A stretch of 64,000 bases of DNA, taken from NCBI GenBank assembly GCA_019454605.1, contig JACFNZ010000002.1:1-64000 (forward strand), given 5' to 3'. The stretch is from Candidatus Altimarinota bacterium (lineage in GTDB: Bacteria > Patescibacteriota > Gracilibacteria > BD1-5 > UBA6164). How positions within the stretch are numbered: the stretch's first letter is position 1; each line of letters opens with the position of its first letter. Shown here piece after piece: positions 31,095 through 42,733 of the stretch. The notes under the pieces are model-generated. The model saw only the letters and a program-made list of their open reading frames with translations, was not told the origin of the DNA and searched no databases. The translations under genes and the position numbers were made by a program.

Positions 31095-33014
31095 CTAATT
31101 TATAATCTCAAAATCCATAGGAGTAAAACTATTCTTTTTATAAAATTCTAAAAATGATTTTTTATTAAATTTTATGAATACATTATACATTTTCTTAATA
31201 TTTTTTTCATCTAATTTTGACTTTGAAAATTTAGTAAAACTAGAAATATCTATATCTTTAGAGTAGATAATAAATAAAATTCAAAAATCATTAAAATAAT
31301 AACTTCCTGTGTGAATATAACCATCCTTTAGTACTTTTTTTCTTAATTTAAGTAAAATTGGCTTTAAATAATTCCAACCTATTCAAAGAAAAATATTAGA
31401 AATTTCTGAAAATCATTTTTTATTAATTGATTCTATGGATTTTATAAAACTCTTATGATCGATATTAATATTCATTTTTGGTTTTATTTTATTATTCCCA
31501 TAATAATACATATCTACTTCATGTGATAAAGATGGATCAATATGAACATATAATGATTTTTGTCATTCATGATTAGGAGGAAATCAATATGGAAATATTA
31601 ATCAATGTCTATTAAAATAAATAAACATATCTAGCTCATCAGAAAATCTTATATTATCTCTATTTATTAAATTTAGTCTTCTCTCTAGAAATAAAATAAA
31701 TTGTGATGGGAATTCAGTTATTTCAGAATAAATTCTTAATATATTAAGATAAATAGGTAAAAAATCATATTTATAATCTATATTTCATCTTTCTATTAAA
31801 TTATTTGTATAAAGGCTTATTTGTCATAAATAATCTCAAGTAATATTTAATAAAAATATTTTATTAAATTCATTTCAATTGAGTATTACTTCCTTTCATA
31901 ATTTATTTTTAAATAAAGCTTTACTATTTCAATCAATATACTCTCTCGTTCTAATAGCCTGATAATAAGCATCAGAAACTATTTTATCAATATCTTCATT
32001 TAATCATATGAGAGCTCAGTTTTTTGAAGCTTCTCTTAATATTCAAGATTTAGCTTCTAATATAAAAAGATTATTATCATATATTAAAATTCCATCAGTT
32101 TCATAAATTATACCGTTCAATTCGTATTTTAATCAATTGTAAGATATAGATCAAGGTAAAATATTTGATAAATACTTTATAGATTGTTTTTCTAAATATT
32201 CTCCTCTTTTTTTTGCATATTTTTGCCATATTTTATTATCTTTTTTCAAAATATTTTCAATATTACTCTTTAAATTCCGTAGAAAAATAATTGGAACTAA
32301 TATATAATATTGATTCTTAAATTTTAAAAATGGTTTATTGTAAATATAACTTTTATTACCATAAAACCCTCAAAAATCTCACTCATTAAATATATTATTA
32401 TCTCATAGTGTAAGTGAAAAATACTCTAATATATTTTTCTCAATATCATTATTTGGAGAAAAAATAAAAGAAAAGTTATTTAATTTTGTTTCTGATATTT
32501 GATTATAAAAATCAATTAAATTTTCTATATTAAATCATACTGTATCAGATAGATAACCATTAAAATCTTTGAAAAGTCATATGTTATAGTCATATAAATG
32601 CTGATTATAATCATTTCACTTAACAGTTAGAAAAGATGCTTTAACATTTCTAACAAAATCATCTTCTATTTGTTTTGAAAAAAAATCAGTAATTTTAAAT
32701 CACAAAAAAGAAAAATCCTTGAAAAAATCTTTTAAAAGTCTTTTAGAAGGTTTTTTCATTTTCATTTCAGACTCTGGAATAGATGAAATAATACTTATTA
32801 AGTATTCTAAAGAAGAAAAATCATTATCTCAAGCATATTTGATATCTTTAACTAAATGTACAAAAACATATTTATAAACTTCAAAAAAATCATATTCTTT
32901 TATAAATAAAAATACTCTATCTATATTTGATTTTAGATCTTCATATGATAGTTCCTCAGATAAAATTTCTAAAGATTGATTTACGACTTTTTGTGTACTC
33001 TTTTTATTAAACAT
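31095..33014 (-). CDS. Large protein B of paralogous nuclease pair, PD-(D/E)xK-like
   Basis: A 639-residue protein without a known family name. Helical N-terminal half; then 'RGEYLEKQSIKYL' (about residue 275) and 'GIIYETDGILIYDNNLFILEAKSG' (about 300-323): a D-x(n)-E-x-K arrangement expected of a PD-(D/E)xK (NERD-like) nuclease core. The following 'ASKNGA...IVSDAYYQAIRTREYI' and C-terminal part align with the protein encoded just upstream (33043-35346), so the two are tandem paralogues. Starts 28 nt after that gene's stop. Stop TAG. Role unknown; DNA or RNA cleavage in defence is a reasonable guess. Confidence 0.6.
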
Positions 33015-33042
33015 GTTTTTTAGAGAATAAAAGAATTAAACT

Positions 33043-35346
33043 TTATAAATAATATTTATCCCAACAACATCTCTTAAATTTTTTTCAACTTCAACATGGA
33101 CAAGGTCATTTTCTGGAATATTTTACTCATGTTTTTAAATTAATATAATCAGGATTTTTTCAATTATCAGTATTTCTAAATATTTGTTCTAAATTATCAT
33201 CATATTCCCATTTTTCTTTGTGATAAAAAACTGTATCAATAATTTTTTTACTATCTTTTAAACTTCACAGTCATATCCAAATATTAGATTTTTGAATATA
33301 TTTTCTTTTTTCAGATATATTTATAATTTCCTTTATTAAAACATCTTTGTTATTTGAATTAAATGACACATAAGTAATATTACCTTCTGGTATTGAGAAA
33401 TTATGATTTATATTATCTTTTAATGTTTTATTTTTTGTTTGAATTATATAATTTATTAGATTATCTCTTCATTCTCAGGATAAATCCAATAAATGAAAAA
33501 TTATATCGACTATACTTTCTTCTTTTATTTGTTTTAATTCTATAAATAGTTTTTCAAAATTATCATTTTTCCATACTTGTTTTATGTCATCTCATTTATC
33601 TGATACATCAAATCATGCTTTAATAGGATAATAATTTCTATCAATTAATTGTCAAAAATCTGTATCTAATCAATAAGAATCATATCTATCATCTTTCCGT
33701 AATTTTTTGGTTATATGGAATCATAAATATACCATTTCCTCATCAGCCTTAAAATAATCCATTAAATCAATTCTTTGTCTTATATAATAAAGAAAATCAT
33801 ATGGATCATTCAAATAATGAGTTAATAATTCTAAATCAAAAATACTTAAAAATATTCAATACGGGTCTGTTTTTTTCTTTTCTAATAATAGATTTGATTG
33901 ATGAGTTAAGGAAGGAAAGTTTTCTGTAGTAACCCCCATAATATAAACTTCATTAATTTTTTCTGATAAATTTATTTCATTTCAGTTATTATCAATAAAT
34001 TTAACTCATTTATTTAATATACTATCTCTTGAAATTAATCATTGATTATAAGCATCTTGAACAGCATGTTGAAAATCAATTTTTAGTCTTTCATCATTTC
34101 ATTTCCTTGATAATTCTGTTAATTTCTGAGATTTAACTTGTACACAAAGTGCTTTACTTCATAAAATACATAGTATATCAATGTCTGTCTTTGTTTTTCA
34201 TTTTTTTTCTTCAATTTTAACTGACTTAAATGTATTTTCTTTTCAAAAAATATTTACCAAAAAATCATATGTTATATTTTCTCAAGCATCTCATCTATTC
34301 TTTCAAGCAATATTTATATATTTTTTATCATCTATCATCCAATAATATGGACTTTCATATATTGCTTCATAAAGAATAAAAATAATTGGTACAAAATATC
34401 TATCATCGTCTAATTTTATTATTGGTTTAGCTTTTAATATATTAAAATCTCATATATTTTGAAATGTAGAATTAATTCATTTTTCCAAAGAAAATGAAAA
34501 ATTATTTAAAAAATTATCTATACCTAAAATATCTTTAAAATCAGATTTATTAATAACTAATAAATCAATTAATCATTTATAGAATGAGTTCCATCATTCT
34601 TCTCTCATATTATTAATATCATATTCTTCTCCCTGATTATCAAAAAATAGATCTACATATTGATGAATTTCCATCATAGGTAAAATTTTATCAATTTCTT
34701 CTTGAATATTCTCTTTTGGATATTTTTTTTGTAATTCTTGAATTAATTCAGGACTAGTCTCTTTAAGTGTCTTAAAATTAATTCTAGATAGCTTTTTATG
34801 TAAAATTCTTTTTATTTTAATTATAATATTCTTTACTTCATTAAATTTAAAAGATTTTTCTTTTTCAAGCCATTCTTTATCATTAACATACTTTTTATCT
34901 AAAAAGTCTAAATATTGGAAATCATAGACTCAAGATCATGCATAAAATATTGGTTCCACTAACATATTTCCATCTCCAAAAAAATCTTTTTTATCTTGTT
35001 CATAATCATTAACTTGAAATCAATTTTCAGCACCTTTTTGTAATCTTTCAATAAATGGAATCATAAATGAATTATGAAGTTCTTCCAATAAATTATAAAC
35101 TCTCTTTTTTAATTCTATAAAATCTTGTGGCGAATCTGGAAATGAAAAATCTATATCTTTTTGTATTAAAAATCAAAGTAGTAGTAAGGCTTCATTATTA
35201 CTAACTCTTGAATACATATCTACCTTATGTAGATTTTCCATATCAAAAACAAAGTCTTCTGTTAAAATCATTGACAAAACATAAATAAATCATTTTTCAT
35301 TTACTAAGTTTTTTATATCATGAATTACATCTTTTTTTTCTTTCAT
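33043..35346 (-). CDS. Large protein A of paralogous nuclease pair, with SEC-C zinc motif
   Basis: A 767-residue protein. After a helical N-terminal half comes 'YFVPIIFILYEA', 'NRGDAGENITYDFLVNIFG' and 'KTDIDILCILGSKALCVQVKSQK' (about residues 350-410), a D-x(n)-Q-x-K variant of the PD-(D/E)xK core, then 'VQDAYNQGLISRDSIL' and a C-terminal half shared with protein B. The last 30 residues are a SEC-C zinc motif: GPCPCGSGKKFKRCC, known from SecA and many accessory proteins as a metal/nucleic-acid or ribosome-contact module. First gene of a two-gene unit. The function is unknown. Confidence 0.65.
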
Positions 35347-35471
35347 AGTTAAGTTTATATTAAAAAAATAATGTTTAAAGTTGAAATATATGATTTAAGT
35401 TTATAGTAGAATCTTCTTAATTATTCTTTAGGTGAGTAAAATTGTTATTATTATAAGTATATAACATATGA

Positions 35472-35523
35472 AAGCAAAGAAAAAAGTAATGTCTAATATT
35501 AGACATTACTTTTTTCTTTGCTT
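35472..35523. terminator. 52-bp perfect palindrome, probable terminator
   Basis: A perfect inverted repeat with 26-nt arms and no spacer, centre at 35497/35498. The arms carry A6/T6 tracts, so it forms a strong bidirectional terminator about 80 nt downstream of the tmRNA end and 126 nt before the nuclease gene start. Confidence 0.8.
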
Positions 35524-35602
35524 AAAAACTTAAGCTATTTTTTATCTTTTAATCGTAACTTCTATTTCTAAATAATAAAAGTTCGATTCAGTTATTTCTA
35601 TT

Positions 35603-36070
35603 TGGTGGAGCCAACGAGATTCGAACTCGTGTCTTTTGAGGATAACCAAGCAGTCTACTATTATAGTTTATTTTAATAATATTATAAATAAAAAACAAAC
35701 AAAAAACTTATAATATAATGCATTTTGAATACTTATAATTGAAAAAATACATCTTGTAAATCAAAAATAAGACTTTTAATTTATAATTTTATAGAGCTTT
35801 TAAAAGTGTAAAATATCTATAAAATTCGTAGTAGGTCAACCGACACTCATCTTAAAAGAAGACTACTTTTTTACTTTTAAACTCTAAGTTTTGACTAAGC
35901 AAAAGTTGGAGCAAAAGAAGGAGTTAAAGCTTTTTTGAAAGCATTTAGACCTTTAGCAATTCTATTGTTTGCATTTATTGTTGTTTATGATTGATTATGG
36001 AAGCCACAAACACCTCCCAAATAGCATACTTAAATCACCAAATCTCAAAATAGAAACCATAAATGACCCC
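35603..36070 (-). ncRNA. ssrA: Transfer-messenger RNA (tmRNA), divergent
   Basis: Rescues stalled ribosomes. The 468-nt RNA (5' at 36070) has a 7-bp acceptor stem GGGGTCA / TGGCTCC with two G-U pairs, an encoded CCA, and a T-arm ACGAG-TTCGAAT-CTCGT. TTTTGAG near the 5' end pairs with CTCAAAA before the T-arm (helix P2). A pseudoknot (GGGAG:CTTCC with TGTTTG:CAAACA) lies just before 'ATAGAATT' and the resume codon GCT at 35957. The tag reads AKGLNAFKKALTPSFAPTFA, stop TAG (35895-35897), ending in FA as in mycoplasmas. The D-arm lacks the usual TTCGAC. A -10 box TATACT lies 8 nt upstream of the 5' end. Confidence 0.85.
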
Positions 36071-36078
36071 ATAGTTTT

Positions 36079-36084
36079 AGTATA
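36079..36084 (-). promoter_or_regulatory. -10 box of the tmRNA promoter
   Basis: TATACT on the minus strand, 8 nt before the predicted first base (36070) of the tmRNA; only a weak T-rich -35 is visible upstream. Confidence 0.5.
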
Positions 36085-36172
36085 TAAAAAAATTTTAAAA
36101 AATCAAAATTACTTTACTTTTCCTAAAAATAATTAAACTATAAAGATGAGTTTACCTATATAACTAAAAAAT

Positions 36173-37417
36173 ATGTTGAAATACATAAAATCAATTTTTT
36201 CTAATATGTTTGGTAAAAATAAAGAAATTTATCAAAAACCATTAAATATAATCTCTATTATTTTAGTTATAGGATTTGATATATTTTTATTTTATCAAAT
36301 ACTTTCTTGATATAATTATCAAAAGGATTTTGTAGTTTCTGTTTCTGAAAAATATAGTTGTATAAACTATTTTAATGATAATAATCTACTTTCTAGTATA
36401 GAGTATTACACAACAAATGATCAATTTTTAAAATACGATAATAACTGAAATGAAGTTAGGAAAAATTTTGATTCTCCAGTTTGTAGCTTAGTTTATGAAA
36501 AAATTTCAAATATAAAAAACTCTAAAGAGTTTATTGATTTTATTTTGAAAAAAAATGACCTACAAAAAAATATTGATGATTTTAATTATAAAAAAACTGA
36601 TTATGAATATCAATATAACGATTTTTTAAAAGAATCTCAAGCATGAATTACTAATGAAAATGAAAGAATTTCTGATATAAAAAGAGAAGATGCAAGGAAG
36701 GATTATAATGATATAAAAAATAAAATTACTTCTTTAGAAACTAGAGAAAAAGAATTAATTAACTCATTTAAACAAAATAATAATTATTTAGATTTAGTTA
36801 ATTATCTAGATTCAAATAAAAAAGAATTTCAAAAAAAATATGACAAAGAAGCTTTTTATTATCCTGTAAAAATTGCTTTTTTTCAAGCTATTTTACTTTT
36901 ACCATTATTTTTACTTTCACTATTTTTATATAAAGTATTTGTAAAAAGACAAAATAAAATTTTTACCATACTTTTTTCAAATCTTACTTTTATAACTTGA
37001 TTATTTGTATTTGTATTATTTTTGAAATTTGTATATTTCATAATACCTAAAAAATTTCTAGCTTGATTTATAGCTCTCTTAAAGAGTATGAATTTATGAT
37101 TTTTATGGAATTATATATTGATATTACTTTGAATTTGATTATTTTGATTTATTATATATTTATCTCAAAAATGATCAGAGAAATTATCTTTAATTAGACA
37201 AGAACAACAAAAACAATTGATACTGCAAAACTTAAAAAAAGTACAACTTGAAAGATTTGAAAAATGACTTTGTTTAAGTTGTAATTCAAAACTTTTAAAA
37301 GATAGTAGATATTGTCAAACTTGCTGAGATGATCAATATTATGAATGCAAAAATTGTGAAAACCTTATACCAAAAATATTTAATTATTGTAATAAGTGCT
37401 GAACAAATCATAATTAA
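36173..37417 (+). CDS. Zinc-ribbon membrane protein
   Basis: A 414-residue protein. One membrane helix near 26-44, an extracytoplasmic coiled-coil region rich in Lys/Asp/Asn (about 60-225), then three or four hydrophobic helices (228-250, 265-285, 300-345) and a Cys-rich C-terminus with paired Cys ('GLCLSCNSKL', 'RYCQTCGDD', 'YECKNCENL', 'NYCNKCGTN'), four CxxC zinc knuckles. No known family recognised; the zinc ribbons suggest protein or nucleic-acid contact on the cytoplasmic side. Followed by the TPM protein after 19 nt. Confidence 0.65.
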
Positions 37418-37436
37418 TTTTTTAATTTTAAAAAAT

Positions 37437-38336
37437 ATGAAAAATATTTTTAAGATAATAATTTTATTTTTAATATTTTGAGTTTTTAATACTTTTTGAT
37501 TTGATATAAAAAGTTTATGACCAATTAATAGCTATGTTATTGATCAAGCTTGAGTTTTAAGTAAAGAAAATAAAACTTCACTAGAAACCCAAATATCAAA
37601 TTTAAATCAAAAATATACCACTGAAATTTTAATTATTTTATTAAAAACACTTTCTTGAGAAGATATATCAAGTATTTGAACTAAAATATGACAAGAAATT
37701 TGAGTTTGAAAAAAAGATAAAGATAATTGAGTTGTAGTTTTAATTGCAATTGATGATAGAGAATGGAATATTTCAACTTGATACTGAGTTGAGTGAGTTT
37801 TGCCAGATATACTTACAAAAAGACTTTGAGAAAAAAACTTTATTTTATTTAGAGAATGAAAATATTTTGATGGAATATCTTGACTTTTAACTGATTTTTG
37901 AAAGGCTTTTGAGTGAGATCCAAGTATTGTATCCTTAAAAAGTAATTCAATAAGTGATAATCAAGATGAATGATTTGATATTATGGCTATAGTATTTGCT
38001 ATAATTTTATCACTTAGTTTTTGAGCTATTATATCTGATAATTTAAAACAAAAAAAATATAAAAAAATTATTAAATATACTATAATATGATGGATTTTTT
38101 TACTTCCATTATTTATATTTAGTTTACTAACATCATCAATTATTTGGTTTATATGAACTTATATTTGAGCACTTTTATGAAGTAGTGCACCAAGTTCTTG
38201 ATGATGAAGTAGTGGATGATGGGGGAGTTGAAGTAGCTCAAGAAGTAGTTGGAGAGGATCTAGTTCATCGTCTTCTGGATTTTGAGGTTTTGGATGATGA
38301 AGTTTTTGAGGATGATGAAGCTCTTGAAAATGGTAA
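37437..38336 (+). CDS. TPM domain membrane protein (YgcG-like)
   Basis: A 299-residue TPM-domain protein: signal peptide at 1-22, TPM fold with 'YVIDQAGVLSKENKTSLETQISNLNQKYTTEILIILLKTL', 'DNGVVVLIAIDDREWNISTGYGVEGVLPDILTKRL' (classical), two or three membrane helices, and a Gly/Ser-rich tail ending 'SGFGGFGGGSFGGGGSSGKW', which is the family's characteristic ending. Most of those glycines are TGA. It is adjacent to LemA, a very common gene pair. Role in envelope stress or protein quality control is suspected. Confidence 0.92.
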
Positions 38337-38373
38337 TAATATTTTACAAAATTTATTTTTTAATTTTATTTTT

Positions 38374-38964
38374 ATGAAAAAAACACTTATAGTTTTAGCT
38401 GTGATATTAGTATTATGATTTAGTTTATTTTCTTTTATTTCTTGAAAATATAATTCTCTAGTTACAAAAGAAGAAGTAGTAAATACTGCTTGGGCACAAG
38501 TAGAAAATCAATATCAAAGAAGATTTGATTTAATTCCAAATATAGTTGCATCAGTTGCGTGAGAAGCAAATTTTGAAAAATCAACTCTAGAAGCAGTTGT
38601 TCAAGCAAGAGCTTCTGCAACTAAAACAAATATTGATATAAATGATGCAAAAGACTTTGCTGAGTATCAAAAAGAACAATCTTGAATATCACAAGCTTTA
38701 TCAAGACTTTTAATGGTAACTGAAAACTATCCAAATTTAAAAGCTAATCAACGATTTGCTGATTTAAGAGTTTCTCTTGAATGAACAGAAAATAGAATAT
38801 CAACAGAAAGAATGAGATATAATGAAGTAGTTCAAGATTTTAATATATACTTAAGGACTTTCCCAAATAATTTACTTGCATCTTTTTTTTGATTTGAAAA
38901 AAAGAATTTATTTGAAAGTGATGAATGAGCTTCAGTTGCTCCAAAAGTTGATTTTGAGAAATAA
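38374..38964 (+). CDS. lemA: LemA family protein
   Basis: A 196-residue membrane-anchored helical bundle: N-terminal hydrophobic helix (residues 4-24), then '[36 protein letters not shown]' and '[53 protein letters not shown]', unmistakable LemA signatures. Partner of the TPM-domain protein upstream (37 nt). Function poorly known. Ends in a terminator at 38966-38996. Confidence 0.96.
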
Positions 38965-38998
38965 AAAAAATAGTTTAGCGAAGCTAAACTATTTTTTT
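38964..38998. terminator. Rho-independent terminator
   Basis: Nine-bp stem TAGTTTAGC / GCTAAACTA with GAA loop (38971-38991), A8 before and T7 after, right behind the lemA stop. Confidence 0.9.
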
Positions 38999-39060
38999 AA
39001 AATAAACTTGCTTTATTTAACTTAATAATTAAATTTTAGGTATTAATTTAAATAAAAAAT

Positions 39061-39336
39061 ATGGAAAAAATAGAAATAAAAGTTTGTAGATGAAAAAATT
39101 GTTCCTCAAGATTTAGTGAATATATCTTAAAAAGACTTGAACTTGAAAAAGAAAAATTTAAATTAGATGAAGTTGATATATCTATTATGCCTTGTCAAAA
39201 TCAGTGTGAAAAATGACCAAATGTGTCTTTTGATTGAAAAATAGAAAACTACCAAGACCCTATAAAATCATCGAAACTTATGCACGAAAAAGTAAAAATT
39301 TTAAGAGAAAAGTTTAAAAAAAATCTAAGACCTTAA
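39061..39336 (+). CDS. Small Cys-rich protein, thioredoxin-like ferredoxin type
   Basis: A 91-residue protein with CRGKNCSS near residues 9-16 and 'IMPCQNQCEKGPNV' near 43-56. The C-x4-C...C-x3-C spacing with 'GPNV' is that of the [2Fe-2S] thioredoxin-like ferredoxins (the NuoE/Shethna type) and related CxxxxC proteins. It may bind a [2Fe-2S] cluster. Stands alone between terminators. Confidence 0.65.
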
Positions 39337-39347
39337 GGTCTTAGATT
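39322..39347. terminator. Bidirectional terminator overlapping a stop codon
   Basis: Perfect 26-bp palindrome AATCTAAGACCTT / AAGGTCTTAGATT followed by T-run; it contains the TAA of the Cys-rich gene and lies 5 nt from the manC stop. Confidence 0.88.
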
Positions 39348-39351
39348 TTTT

Positions 39352-40701
39352 TTAAACTCTCCCAAAATCATCATCAAATCTTATAATATCATCTTCTTCT
39401 AAATAATCACCAATTTGGCTTTCTATAATATGTAAATCAACTTTTCCTGGATTTTCAAGTCTATGTTTTGTTCAAATAGGGATATATGTTGATTCTCATT
39501 TTCTAAGTAAAAATTCTTTATCATTTAAAGTTACTTTTGCAGTTCATGAAACAACAACCCAATGTTCTGATCTGTGGTGATGCATTTGAGATGAAAGCTT
39601 TTTTTGTGGTAATACAGTAAGTCTTTTTGATTTAAATCAAACTCATTCATCAACTATAGTATATGATCACCAAGGTCTATAAACAGTTAATCAAAAATTA
39701 GTTTCTTGTTTATTTTCTTTTTTAAGTATTTCAAGTACTTCTTTTACTTTTTGAGTTTGGCCAGATTTTGAAATTAAAAGTGCATCTTTTGTATCAACAA
39801 TAATTAAATCATCAACTCAAATTAAAGCAACTTCTTTTGAATTATTTTCTAAAATAACATTATTATTTTTTGCATCAATTTGTGTTATTTGAGTTGATAG
39901 GTTGTTTTCATTAAAATAATCTTTAAAAGCATCAAATGAACCTAAATCATTCCAATATATATTTAAAGGAACAATCTTTATATTATCTGTCTTTTCAAGT
40001 AATCAATAATCAATTGACAAATCTGGAAGTTTTGAAAAATTTTTTAAAACTCAATTTTTTATTATTTCATAATAATCTTTATTGTGTTTTTTTAATTCAT
40101 CAAAAAATACTTTTTTTGAAAACATAAAAATTCATCCATTCCAAAAGTATCAATTTTCTAGATATTTTTTTGCATTTTCTAAATTAGGTTTTTCAATGAA
40201 TTTATTTACTTTAAATGGTTTTTTTCACTTATTTTCAAAAGAAATATATCAATATCAAGTATGTGGTGAAGTTGGTTTTAATCAAAAAGTTAAAATAGAA
40301 TTTTTAGCATCTTCTACACTCTCAAGTACTTCTTTTGTAAATAAATTTTCTTCTCAAATTAAATGATCAGATGATAAAACTAAATATATATCATCATCAC
40401 TTCATGATTCAATTCAAAGTGAAATAGCTCAAAGAGTATTTTTTTGAGTTTCTTCAATTATTATTTGGTTTTCATTTAAACTAGATTGATTTAAACAGTG
40501 AAATTTATAATCATTATTTGTAATTACAAAAATATTTTCTTTTGAAGTTATATTCAATGCTCTATTGTAAGCCATTTCAAAAAAACTTACATTTCAAAAC
40601 TCTTTTAATTTTATAAATTGTTTTGGATAATATTTTCTTGATAAAGGCCAAAGTCTTGTTCCAGATCATCAAGCAAGTATTAAAACTTTTAAATTTCCCA
40701 T
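39352..40701 (-). CDS. manC: Mannose-1-phosphate guanylyltransferase / mannose-6-P isomerase
   Basis: Makes GDP-mannose; the C-terminal cupin may also isomerise fructose-6-P. The 449-residue protein has the guanylyltransferase motif '[22 protein letters not shown]' (residues 6-27; GG by TGA), '[14 protein letters not shown]', 'WNGGIFMF', and the cupin 'YRPWGSYTIVDEG', '[16 protein letters not shown]', with zinc-binding His. Typical length of the bifunctional ManC/AlgA type. With GalE and the HAD protein it supplies precursors for the glycan cluster. Confidence 0.95.
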
Positions 40702-40758
40702 ATTTCTTAGTTATTTGTAATTAGTTTAGTTTTATTATATAAAAATATATTTTTTTTC

Positions 40759-40794
40759 AATAAAAAAACTTATCATATGATAAGTTTTTTTATT
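40759..40794. terminator. Palindromic terminator between manC and typA
   Basis: 36-bp near-perfect palindrome centred on CATATG (ATTAAAAAAACTTATC... with T6), overlapping the typA stop codon; ends the typA transcript before manC. Confidence 0.85.
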
Positions 40795-42592
40795 AATCTT
40801 TTTTTCTTGAGAATTTTTTTCTATCAGTTTCAGTTAAATATTTTTTTCTAAGTCTTATATTTAAAGGAGTAACTTCTACATATTCATCTGGACCTATATA
40901 ATCAATAGCTTGTTCTAAAGTCATTTTTATAGGATTTTGAAGTTTTAATGCTTCATCTGTTCAAGAAGCTCTTATGTTTGTTAATTGTTTATTTTTTGTA
41001 GCATTTACAACTAATTCTCATCATTTTAAATGCTCTCAAATAATCATTCATTCATATATTTCAATAGCAGGATCTACAAATAAAGGTCATCTTTCTTGTA
41101 ATTTCCATAAAGAGTATGCCATAGTAGATCCATTTTCTCCAGAAACCATTGATCAAACTTCTCTTTTTTCAATTACTCATTTATAAGTAGCAAATTCTTC
41201 AAATGCAGAAGTAAGTATTCATTCTCATTTAGTTGCAGTTATAAATTCTGATTTAAATCATAGTAATCATCTAGTTGGAACTTTAAATTCCATAGAAGTA
41301 GTTCAATTATCATCACTCATATTTATCATTTCTCATTTTCTTTTTCATAATTTTTCTATAATTGATCAAGAAAATTCTGAAGGTACAGAAACAGCTACTC
41401 TTTCAATAGGTTCTTGTTTTACTCAGTCTATAACTTGCATAATTACTTCTGGAGCTCAAACTTGTAGTTCATATCACTCTCTTCTCATAGTTTCAATTAA
41501 AACTGATAAATGAAGTTCTCATCTACCTGAAACCATATAATTATCTCCATCAAAACTAATTTTCATTCAAACATTTGTTTCAAGTTCTTTTTCTAGTCTA
41601 TCTCTTATTTGTCTTGAAGTTACAAATTTTCCTTCTTTTCAAGCAAATGGCGAATTATTAACTAAAAACTCCATTTTTAAAGTAGGTTCATCTATTGTTA
41701 TTGCAGGAAGTGGTATTACATCAGCATTTTCTGCAATAGTTTCTCATACAAATATATCTGGAATTCAGGCTATAGTTACAATATCTCAAGCATGAGCTTC
41801 TTTTGTTTTAACTTTAGCAAGTCATTCATTTGTAAGTATTTCTGATATTTTTGCTTTTCTTTTTTCTCAAGAATTAGAAGTAATTACAACTTCTTGTCAA
41901 ACTTTAACTTTTCATTCATAAACTCTTCAAATAGCAAGTCTTCATAAAAAATTATCATAAGCAAGGTTTGCTACTTGCATTCTAAATGGTTTTGTTTCAT
42001 CATTTGGAGCTTCTGTAACTTTATTTAAAATCATATCAAATAAAGGATCAAAGTTTTTTCCATCATCACTTGGATCAAGTTTTGCAATTCAATCTCTTGC
42101 TATTGTATAACAAACTGAAAAATCAAGTTGCTCATCAGTTGCTCAAAGTTTAACAAATAAATCAAATAATTGATCAACAACCCAATCAGGTCTTGCAGTA
42201 GGTTTATCTATTTTATTTATTACAACTATAGGTTTTAGTCATAATTCTAAAGCTTTTTTAAGTACAAATTTTGTTTGTGGCATAGGTCATTCATATGCAT
42301 CTACAACTAAACAAACAGAATCAACCATTCTTAAAACTCTCTCTACTTCAGATCAAAAATCTCGGTGTCCTGGAGTATCAACTACATTTATTTTATTTCA
42401 TTTATAAAATAAAGATGTATTTTTTGCATAAATAGTAATTCATCTTTCTTTTTCTTGATCGTTATTATCCATAACTCTTTCATCTACTTTTTCATTTTCT
42501 CTAAAAGTTCAAGATTGTTTTAACATACCATCAACTAGAGTTGTTTTACCATGATCTACGTGAGCTATAATAGCTATATTTCTAAAAGACAT
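40793..42592 (-). CDS. typA: Ribosome-associated GTPase TypA/BipA
   Basis: A 599-residue translational GTPase required for growth at low temperature and stress. G1 '[15 protein letters not shown]' (residues 10-24), G2 'ERGITIYAKN' (Gly by TGA), G3 'DTPGHRDFG', G4 '[15 protein letters not shown]', followed by domain II, '[23 protein letters not shown]', 'PSEFSGSIIEKLGKRKGEM' and the C-terminal '[17 protein letters not shown]', the classic BipA ending. Full length. Only one gene on this transcript. Confidence 0.98.
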
Positions 42593-42705
42593 AAAAAATT
42601 GTTAATTATAATAAAAAATAAAAAGTATTTTTTATAAAAAATACTTCTCCTTATTTTTTTCACAAAGCATTATAGTAAAAAGCTTTAAAAAGTAAAATAA
42701 AAAAT

Positions 42706-42733
42706 AAAAAAATGTGAGAAATCACATTTTTTT
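42706..42733. terminator. Terminator of the rpsF-ssb-rpsR operon
   Basis: Stem AATGTGA / TCACATT with GAAA loop, flanked by A-run and T-run; overlaps the rpsR stop. Confidence 0.85.

Noticed and set aside
35603-35660. An ordinary tRNA ending in CCA
   Set aside because: Only a T-arm and acceptor 3' strand are present; the 5' acceptor partner lies 460 nt away at 36064-36070 and no anticodon arm can be drawn.
35898-36023. Plus-strand open frame reading GAKEGVKAFLKAF...PPK
   Set aside because: It has no start codon after its upstream TAA, and it is antisense to the tag and pseudoknot of the tmRNA, whose paired stems explain the sequence better.
38185-38418. Plus-strand 77-residue open frame rich in Asp/Glu/Val
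   Set aside because: It is a wrong-frame reading of the Gly/Ser-rich tail of the TPM protein; the correct frame gives the family's FGGGSFGGGG ending.
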